Assembly: GCF_900078685.2 (NCBI RefSeq)
Contig: NZ_LT546166.1
Span: 3,718,570-3,782,569 of the forward strand
Origin: Mycolicibacter icosiumassiliensis
Lineage (GTDB): Bacteria; Actinomycetota; Actinomycetes; Mycobacteriales; Mycobacteriaceae
Length of the DNA: 64,000 bases
Direction of reading: 5' to 3'
A program made the translations under genes and the position numbers. Under the pieces are notes generated by a model. That model had not been told where the DNA came from. It saw only the letters and a program-made list of their open reading frames with translations, and made no database searches. Positions 58,349-64,000 of the stretch are shown piece by piece; position 1 is the first letter of the stretch, and each line of letters opens with the position of its first letter.

Positions 58349-58892
58349 CCGCCTGCTCGTCAGCGGGGTCGAGCACCGACGTCGGCACTTGGGCGATCGA
58401 AGCTGCCAGGCGCACATGCAATTCGGCGGCAGCGACTAGGTCATCGTCGGGCATGGTGGCCCCGGCGGCACGCAATGCCTTGGCCATCGCGTTCGACGCG
58501 CTGGCCAGGAATGCTTCAGCCTCTTGATACATCCCGGCCATCATCGGCACCCCGGCATCAAGCCGGAGCAACTTTCGCACCACCGGATCGGTAGTGAGTA
58601 GCCGCAACCCGGCACGGAATGCCGCCACCGCCGCATTCTTCGGCCCGGAGTCCACCGCGACCGTGCGCAGCTGAACCATCGCATTGTCGAAGGCCCGGCG
58701 CCCGAGTTCGGTGATCAGGGCGTCCCGAGTCGGAAAGCGCCGGTACAAGGTACTGCGGCTGACCCCGGCCTGGCGGGCGATGACATCGAGGCTGGCGCGG
58801 CCTACTCCGACCAGCCCGACTTCTTCGGCGGCCGCTTTGAGGATGGCCGCCTCTTGCTCGGCTGGGCTCGCGGTACTGCGTCGCGATGTCAT
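58305..58892 (-). CDS. TetR-family regulator of the MpaB-type oxygenase gene
   Basis: 195 residues. The HTH is at residues 10-60: EQEAAILKAAAEEVGLVGVG, then VIARQAGVSRSTLYRRFPTR. The ligand domain (TVAVDSGPKNAAVAAFRAGL onward) is generic. ATG at 58892 (MTSRRSTASP) is chosen. It lies 13 bases after the oxygenase stop on the same strand, so they form an operon. The 11-bp inverted repeat upstream of the oxygenase gene is its probable operator. Confidence 0.86.
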   Translation of the reverse strand: MTSRRSTASPAEQEAAILKAAAEEVGLVGVGRASLDVIARQAGVSRSTLYRRFPTRDALITELGRRAFDNAMVQLRTVAVDSGPKNAAVAAFRAGLRLLTTDPVVRKLLRLDAGVPMMAGMYQEAEAFLASASNAMAKALRAAGATMPDDDLVAAAELHVRLAASIAQVPTSVLDPADEQAVSAYAQKYLAPLVW

Positions 58893-58905
58893 CGGCACCA
58901 GTGTT

Positions 58906-59862
58906 TCATCCCATCGGGCAGCCGGGCGGCGGCGCAAAGGAATCCAGCGCGACCGAGCGGTGCATCTTCACCAGCTTCTCGTACTGCAGCCGGTTGTAGG
59001 CCAGCGGCACTAGGACGACGCGATCGGGCAAGACCCGCCACGCCATCTGCAACAACTGGGTGTAGAAGGTGAATTCGATGTCGTGGTGCGACTGCCACCG
59101 AAAGCCGGTCAGCTCCCGGACACCCGGGTGCATGATCCCGAACGAACAGATCTTCACCACGCGACCGGCCCCCGCGCTGACGACCGACCACAGCGGAGCC
59201 GCTGCGGTCCGCACCGGGGCAGGCAGCGCCGACGGCAGCGGCAACTTGCCCAGGCCGGCGGTGACGCGATCCAAGAACGGGTTGGCCGCCAGGTCGGTCC
59301 GCACCATCTGGTCGTAGTACTCGGACGCCTCGGCGTAGGTCGCGGGGAACTTGCCGGCCTTGCCGGGCAACTCGATCGCGCGGAACGCCTCGACCAGTTG
59401 CTGATAGGCCGCCTCCCGCTCGGCGTCATTCCATTTGATACCGGTGACCGGGGTGAATGAATTGAGGGTCACGAACATGCCGCTGACGGCGATCCAGTTC
59501 CACAGGCGTGGATTCAGCGCGCTGTAGCGAACATCGGCGAAGTCACCTTTGCCCTGGCCGTGCACGTCGCGGTGCATGCGCTTGAGGCGCTCACCTTCGG
59601 CGGCACGGTCCTCGGCATCGCCCCAGATCGCCAGCAGCGCAGAGAATCCGCTGCGAATGGCGCGATCGGTGAAGTTACGTTCGAAGCGCCCGGTCTTGTC
59701 CACCGCGGCGGCCACCGGCACCAACGCCACCTCATCGAACGCGGCGGCGCCGAAAAGTCCGGCGAGCACGCTGCCGGAGTGCCTGCGGAACTGGGCCATC
59801 ACGTGGGGCCGAACCCGAGCCGCACGGTCGATGCTGGTGACGCGACTGGTCACTGCCGTCAT
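58906..59862 (-). CDS. oxygenase MpaB-family protein (DUF2236)
   Basis: 318 residues. RLKRMHRDVHGQGKGDFADV, with its His and Arg, and SALNPRLWNWIAVSGMFVTL fit the family's haem-binding helical region. A further His lies in SHHDIEFTFYTQLLQ. Family members include fungal MpaB, which cleaves a terpenoid side chain, and bacterial latex-clearing protein Lcp, so oxidative cleavage of an isoprenoid-like chain is plausible but not shown. The start MTAVTSRVT follows GGAGGCCACGG. Operon with the TetR gene. Confidence 0.83.
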   Translation of the reverse strand: MTAVTSRVTSIDRAARVRPHVMAQFRRHSGSVLAGLFGAAAFDEVALVPVAAAVDKTGRFERNFTDRAIRSGFSALLAIWGDAEDRAAEGERLKRMHRDVHGQGKGDFADVRYSALNPRLWNWIAVSGMFVTLNSFTPVTGIKWNDAEREAAYQQLVEAFRAIELPGKAGKFPATYAEASEYYDQMVRTDLAANPFLDRVTAGLGKLPLPSALPAPVRTAAAPLWSVVSAGAGRVVKICSFGIMHPGVRELTGFRWQSHHDIEFTFYTQLLQMAWRVLPDRVVLVPLAYNRLQYEKLVKMHRSVALDSFAPPPGCPMG

Positions 59863-60170
59863 CCGTGGCCTCCTCAGACTCGCTTTGACACAAAGACTAT
59901 ATTTTTGTGTCAAAGTGTCAACCCGCCCCTCCGGCACGAGCCTCACTATTCGGAGTGCATACCCGTGCGATTCGGCTCGGTCTTCGCCGCACACATGGAA
60001 TCGCCGATACCATCTGCTCTGGGAGACAGCCAAATATGCGCTACAAGGCGGCGCATCGACGATTCGACGAAACCAGTACGGGCCCCTGATCGCATACGCG
60101 TCGACGAGACGACCCTCGGTGTTCTCTACCCGGGTACCACGATCCGTCGTGCACCAACGAACGGGCAGAC
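59863..60170. other. 308-base gap between divergent oxygenase and PucR genes
   Basis: The left 60 bases hold the operator and promoter of the MpaB-type gene (59884-59914). The rest (59930-60170) shows no gene that I can support on either strand. It contains no clear -10/-35 pair for the rightward gene and no repeat. It is probably the untranslated leader and promoter of the PucR-type regulator. Confidence 0.5.
59884..59914 (-). promoter_or_regulatory. TetR operator and promoter of the MpaB-type gene
   Basis: TTTGACACAAA and TTTGTGTCAAA form a perfect 11-bp inverted repeat with 9 bases between them. A further TTGACAC (minus strand, 59915-59921) extends it. TATAGT on the minus strand within the spacer is the likely -10 box. 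The patch is strikingly AT-rich for this genome. Confidence 0.78.
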
Positions 60171-61364
60171 ATGCTTGATTCAGACGACGCACCTACCGGG
60201 GCGCCCACGATGATCCCGGCCGCCAATCTGCTTTTCGACACGCTCTGCGCGGACATCGACGAACTCGTCAGCCGCTGTCACGACGCCGCCCTGGCTGCGA
60301 TCCCCTCATACCGAACGTTGCATGCCGAAAGCCTCGACGCCGGATTGCGGCTCGACATCGAGCAGGTCCTCAGATCAGCCCGATCGGGACGAACGTCGGT
60401 CAACGAGGCGGAACTGAGCGAACTGGCCTCAGTCGGGGAGGAACGCGCCCGACAAGGGGTTCCGATCGCTGACCTGCTCCGGGCCTGGCGAATCAGCATC
60501 GAGGTGATCATCGGCTACGCACACGAGGTGGGCCAGCGTCTGGGAATCGAAGACACCTATGTGCTGGAGTCGATCCGGTCCGGCCTTGCCTGGTCCGACG
60601 TCGCCATGGTGGTGACCGCAGAAGCGCACCGCAAGGCCGAATTCGCTCTCCGGTACGCAGAACGCGGCCAGGGCGCCCAACTGGCGCGCGGCGTCTTGTT
60701 CGGTGAGATGCCGGCCGCCGACATACAGGTCGCCGCGGAAGCTCTCGGGATGGACTCCACCGGCACATATATTGCCGTACGCGCGCGCGGCGTAGCGGGC
60801 ACCTCAGTGCACGAACTGGAGCACGTTTTGGGCTTCGGCGACTCGACCCAGCAGTGCAGCGGCGTGTACGCGCTGGTCGACGGCGACGTCGCCGGCTTCC
60901 TCCGCGAGCCGCCACCGGCCGACGTCGATGCCGTCGTCGGTTATGGACCACCGCGCCCACTTGACCAGCTGCCCGAGTCATATCGCCTCGCTACACGGGC
61001 ACTGATGACGGCGCTCGCCTGCGGATTTCGCGGCGCACACGACATCAGATCCCTGGGGGTGCGCACGGCGGTCGCGGCCGATACCGATGTCGGCGAGTGG
61101 TTGCGCCTGCGTTATCTGGAACCGCTCCGGAGAAAGGGGGCGTCCCAGGAACTCGTCTCAACACTTCGGGCCTACTTCGCCTGCGGTCTTCACGTGGAGA
61201 GGGCCGCCAGGCAGCTGTTCGTCCACCAGAACACCGTTCGCTACCGGCTGGCCCGCTTCGAAGAACTAACCGGCGCCGATCTGCGCGACCCGGAGGTGCT
61301 GGTGGAGGTGTGGTGGGCACTCGAGCGGTCCGCAATGGAATTTGTAGCGGCCTCCAAAATCTGA
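60171..61364 (+). CDS. PucR/CdaR-type transcriptional regulator
   Basis: 397 residues. The N-terminal RsbRD-like helical region (ELVSRCHDAALAAIPSYRTL, then GIEDTYVLESIRSGLAWSDV) is followed by a GGDEF-like degenerate domain (about 175-300). The C-terminal PucR helix-turn-helix is FACGLHVERAARQLFVHQNT continuing with VRYRLARFEELTG. Such regulators often control nearby catabolic or lipase genes; the PE-PPE esterase downstream is a candidate target. ATG at 60171 or at 60210 (MIPAANLLF) are both possible. Confidence 0.85.
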   Translation: MLDSDDAPTGAPTMIPAANLLFDTLCADIDELVSRCHDAALAAIPSYRTLHAESLDAGLRLDIEQVLRSARSGRTSVNEAELSELASVGEERARQGVPIADLLRAWRISIEVIIGYAHEVGQRLGIEDTYVLESIRSGLAWSDVAMVVTAEAHRKAEFALRYAERGQGAQLARGVLFGEMPAADIQVAAEALGMDSTGTYIAVRARGVAGTSVHELEHVLGFGDSTQQCSGVYALVDGDVAGFLREPPPADVDAVVGYGPPRPLDQLPESYRLATRALMTALACGFRGAHDIRSLGVRTAVAADTDVGEWLRLRYLEPLRRKGASQELVSTLRAYFACGLHVERAARQLFVHQNTVRYRLARFEELTGADLRDPEVLVEVWWALERSAMEFVAASKI

Positions 61365-61523
61365 CGCCTCGCACTCGACCAGCCTCAGAGTTCATAACAT
61401 AGCTATCCAATGAGTTCCGCATGTAATTTTGTTGATATCGCACTGAGAGCGAACGGTGGCCGTTTCGGGCCGTCGATTCCGCGACAACGACAAATTCAGA
61501 AAGCCTTTCTCAAGGAGATCATC

Positions 61524-62927
61524 GTGACGATCGCAGTCCGCCCCTACGTGACCGCCGGGATCGCCCTGGCCGGCACCAGCCTGATCGCCTTGCCTGCCGC
61601 AGCCGAAGCACCGCTCGGCGTGCGTACGCCGCCGATCCAGCTGACCAGTGGTCAAAACATCGCCTTCATCATCGGCGGCAGCGGCGACCCGATCCCCGGA
61701 AGCGACTACGTCAACACCAACAATGAGCTCTACATCCAGCCGCTCTTCCCGGGGTATACCCCGCAGGCCTTGTATACCCCGGAAGGCAATTACGCGCTGT
61801 ACACCGGGGTCAAGAGTCTGACCCTCGACGAATCAGAAGCACAGGGCGTCACCATACTCAAAAATGCGATTGAGCAGCAGGTCGCCGCCGGCAATCATGT
61901 CGCCGTCCTGGGCGACTCTCAGAGTTCGACGATCTCCTCGATGACGATGAGCGAACTCGCCGCCGACAAAGTGCCGAGTTCAGCAGTCAGCTTTGTGTTG
62001 CTGGCCGACCCCAACCAGCCGAACGGCGGACTGTTCGAGCGTCTGGACGGCGTGAGCGTCCCCAGCCTGGGTATCACGTTCAACGGGGCAACCCCCGACG
62101 ATCTGTACCCGACCACGATCTACATGCAGGCATACGACGGCTTCTCGGACATCCCGCGCTACCCCATCAACTTTCTGGCCGACCTGAATTCGGTTCTGGG
62201 TATCGAATTTGTTCACCCCACCTACCAGGGCTTGACCGCCGAACAACTGGAGTCAGCCGTCCAATTGGGCACCTCGGGTGACACCTCCACCACCTACTAC
62301 GGCATCCCGCTGTCGGACGAGACCGTCCCCTATCTGCCTCTGCTGCGTCCATTTCTGGCGATTCCCGACCTCGGAAAGCCGATCGCCGACTTCCTGCAGC
62401 CCATCCTGACGCCGCTGGTCAACCTCGGCTACGGCGATCCGGACTACGGCTGGTCGACGTCACCGGCCAATGTGCCCACCGAATTCGGCCTGTTCCCTAG
62501 CTGGGACATGACAGTCAAAGCGTTCCAGGAGTCACTGAGCGGAGTCCAGACGGGATTCCAGGCCGCGATGAACGACATCGAATCGCCGGCCTCCCTGACG
62601 GCCGGGGCCGACGCGCTCGACTCGGCGGCCACGAGCGGTACAACACCCGATTTCACCGATATCGTAAATGCTCTGACCAGTGCATTCTCCACCGCATACG
62701 CAGCTTTGCTGCCCACTGCCGACGTGCTCACCGGGGTCGGGGTGACCGTCCCCACCTATGACCTGCAGTGGTTCATGGACGGGATCGACCACGGTGACCT
62801 GCTCAGTGCGATCGTCCAGCCGCTGGCCAACGACGTCTACCTGTACACCCTGTCTGCGGGCTTCGAAGCGTTCGCACTGATCAGCTCGTTCGAAAGCATC
62901 GCCAGCGATCTGTCCGGCCTGTCCTAA
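61524..62927 (+). CDS. secreted PE-PPE domain esterase without a PE or PPE N-terminus
   Basis: 467 residues. A signal peptide (TIAVRPYVTAGIALAGTSLI, ending ALPAAAEA) replaces the PE or PPE domain. The PE-PPE hydrolase domain follows: QNIAFIIGGSGDPIPGSDYV, LYTGVKSLTLDESEAQGVTI, and VAVLGDSQSSTISSMTMSEL with the Ser nucleophile in GDSQS. PTTIYMQAYDGFSDIPRYPI and FVHPTYQ hold candidate Asp and His. Such proteins are serine esterases on acyl chains. GTG at 61524 is chosen because AAGGAG lies 7 bases before it. The preceding 159 bases are AT-rich and hold the promoter. Confidence 0.88.
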   Translation: MTIAVRPYVTAGIALAGTSLIALPAAAEAPLGVRTPPIQLTSGQNIAFIIGGSGDPIPGSDYVNTNNELYIQPLFPGYTPQALYTPEGNYALYTGVKSLTLDESEAQGVTILKNAIEQQVAAGNHVAVLGDSQSSTISSMTMSELAADKVPSSAVSFVLLADPNQPNGGLFERLDGVSVPSLGITFNGATPDDLYPTTIYMQAYDGFSDIPRYPINFLADLNSVLGIEFVHPTYQGLTAEQLESAVQLGTSGDTSTTYYGIPLSDETVPYLPLLRPFLAIPDLGKPIADFLQPILTPLVNLGYGDPDYGWSTSPANVPTEFGLFPSWDMTVKAFQESLSGVQTGFQAAMNDIESPASLTAGADALDSAATSGTTPDFTDIVNALTSAFSTAYAALLPTADVLTGVGVTVPTYDLQWFMDGIDHGDLLSAIVQPLANDVYLYTLSAGFEAFALISSFESIASDLSGLS

Positions 62928-62950
62928 CCGCTGTCTCCAACCCGGTCCGG

Positions 62951-63799
62951 TCAGGCCCCGTTGTTGGGTCCTCCCGAATTCGCCCCGGCAATATCGGTGA
63001 TCGGGAAGTTCGGCATCGGCGGCGGCGACGGCGTGGCCGGCAGCCCAGGGATGTCGGCGGGTGGGATGTCGTGCAGGTCGCCAGCCGGCGGGCCGTTGTC
63101 CCGGCTCCCGTACACGCTGCCCGGCGCACGCGGGCCGAGCAGCTGGCTGACCGTAACTACGTGGTAGCCATTGGCTTTCAGCACCGGCAGGAACTGGTAG
63201 ACCAGATCGACGGTGGACGAGTAGGTGTCGTGGAACAACACCACCGAGCCGGGCTTGATCTGGGTCATCAGCATGTAGCGGGTGGCGTTGGTGTCGGCGT
63301 CGTTGATCCAGTCGAACGGGATGACGTCCCACAGGATCGCGGCCTGTCCAGCCTCGGCGGCCCGAGCGTTGACCGCCGCGTCGGTGAGCCCGCCGGGTGG
63401 GCGCCATAGCGTGGGCGTGATCCCGGTGGCGGAGCGGATCGCGTCGGTGGCTTTGGAGAACTGCGCGGGCACATCGGCGGCCGGGATCGTGGTCATGTTC
63501 GGGTGTTCCCAGGTATGACTGCCGATCTCCATACCGGCGTCGGCGATCCGCTTAGCGCCCGCCGGGTCGGCTGCCACCTTGTTGCCGATCAGGAAGAAGG
63601 TGGAGCGCGCGCCCGCGTCGTTCAAGATCTGCAGCAGCCGATCGGTGTAGGGCGAGGGACCGTCGTCGAAGGTCAGCGCCACGCACTTGTCCACGGCGCA
63701 GTCCACGGGTTCGGCCGCCGCCTCGTGGACATGGCTGGTGCAGGCGCCGAGCACCGCAACGGCCATCGCAACGACACCGACATGCCAGGGTTTTGCCAC
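62951..63799 (-). CDS. polysaccharide deacetylase lipoprotein (NodB domain)
   Basis: 282 residues. A lipoprotein signal peptide ends in VLGACTSH (lipobox). The NodB domain has VALTFDDGPSPYTDRLLQIL (catalytic and metal Asp), GSHTWEHPNMTTIP (two metal His), WRPPGGLTDAAVNARAAEAG and SVVLFHDTYSSTVDLVYQFL (catalytic His). A Pro-rich C-terminal tail follows. It would deacetylate GlcNAc or MurNAc in peptidoglycan, aiding lysozyme resistance. GTG start at 63799. By recollection it is Rv1096. Confidence 0.93.
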   Translation of the reverse strand: MAKPWHVGVVAMAVAVLGACTSHVHEAAAEPVDCAVDKCVALTFDDGPSPYTDRLLQILNDAGARSTFFLIGNKVAADPAGAKRIADAGMEIGSHTWEHPNMTTIPAADVPAQFSKATDAIRSATGITPTLWRPPGGLTDAAVNARAAEAGQAAILWDVIPFDWINDADTNATRYMLMTQIKPGSVVLFHDTYSSTVDLVYQFLPVLKANGYHVVTVSQLLGPRAPGSVYGSRDNGPPAGDLHDIPPADIPGLPATPSPPPMPNFPITDIAGANSGGPNNGA

Positions 63800-63821
63800 C
63801 CCGGCAGCCTACCGGGCGATC

Positions 63822-64000
63822 TCAGTGCAGATCGGGACCGCTGATCTCCTCGAGCATCTCGGTGACCAGGGCGGCGATCGGCGAGCGTTCGCTGCGCAGC
63901 AGGGTGATGTGCGCGAACAGCGGGTGGCCCTTGAGCTTCTCGATCACCGCTGCGATGCCGTCGTGCCGGCCGACCCGCAGGTTGTCCCGTTGCGCGACGT
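63822..64000 (-). CDS. PhoH-family ATPase, C-terminal end only
   Basis: The last 58 codons are inside the window: VAQRDNLRVGRHDGIAAVIE, then KLKGHPLFAHITLLRSERSP and a short tail ending EEISGPDLH. TLLRSERSPIAALVTEMLEE matches the end of PhoH domains (the Arg-Ser after the last strand). The start and P-loop lie beyond base 64000. By recollection this is the Rv1095 position, where the full protein has a PIN domain ahead of PhoH. Confidence 0.85.
   Translation of the reverse strand, partial: VAQRDNLRVGRHDGIAAVIEKLKGHPLFAHITLLRSERSPIAALVTEMLEEISGPDLH

Noticed and set aside
1..64000. CRISPR arrays, tRNA or rRNA genes, prophage or insertion sequences
   Set aside because: I looked for regularly spaced repeats, cloverleaf signatures, integrases and transposases and saw none. 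A tRNAscan or ISfinder search would be needed to exclude them formally.

Overview
The window looks like chromosomal DNA of a high-GC mycobacterium outside the M. tuberculosis complex. Evidence: a PE-PPE-domain esterase, a DUF3556 membrane protein, a WS/DGAT-type acyltransferase, a 3-beta-hydroxysteroid dehydrogenase, the prpDBC/prpR methylcitrate locus, a rifampin ADP-ribosyltransferase, many GTG starts, and several leaderless TANNNT promoters placed directly before start codons. From memory, much of the gene order follows the M. tuberculosis Rv1151c to Rv1095 segment in inverted orientation. That synteny was not computed here. I saw no tRNA, rRNA, IS element, prophage or CRISPR array.

1-1.6 kb: a sirtuin cut by the window edge, a methyltransferase and a tiny ORF. 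1.7-12.5 kb: a self-contained meta-cleavage catabolic cluster in three units. The leftward unit is flavin hydroxylase, alpha/beta hydrolase, extradiol dioxygenase, amidohydrolase. The divergent rightward unit is TetR, hydratase, acylating acetaldehyde dehydrogenase, hydroxy-oxovalerate aldolase. A second TetR is divergent from a second dioxygenase plus a FAH-family hydrolase. Each divergent gap carries palindromes suited to its TetR protein. 12.5-19.6 kb: acyl-CoA metabolism (nitronate monooxygenase, SDR, alpha-methylacyl-CoA racemase, two crotonases, thiolase), with a CPBP protease and a gamma-carbonic-anhydrase-like protein.

20.3-24 kb: a cobalamin riboswitch precedes metE, followed by an MTHFR-like gene, so methyl donor and methionine synthase lie side by side. 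24-29 kb: a MerR locus with a remnant VOC gene, a crotonase, a sterol-desaturase-like protein, a FadR-type regulator, and a DUF3556 protein under a KstR-like operator. 29-36 kb: acyl-CoA dehydrogenase and the propionyl-CoA methylcitrate genes prpD-prpB-prpC, divergent from prpR. 36-46 kb: acyltransferase, several alpha/beta hydrolases, a cyclase, and a divergent resistance pair (arr and a GNAT-AadA-like fusion). 46-64 kb: ychF, ispH, xseA-xseB, 3-beta-HSD, an AI-2E-family transporter, glpX, fum, an MFS transporter, an MpaB-type oxygenase with its TetR, a PucR-type regulator, the PE-PPE esterase, a polysaccharide deacetylase lipoprotein, and the end of a PhoH-like gene.

The most unusual feature of the window is a set of local lesions in otherwise intact genes. 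A 74-bp perfect inverted repeat replaces the oxyanion-hole segment of a crotonase. xseA lacks about 20 conserved residues. prpR and a convergent doxX gene have lost their ends and read into each other. A VOC gene is reduced to 25 codons. A DUF6542 gene changes frame. They may be real mutations or assembly faults, and the sequence alone cannot decide.
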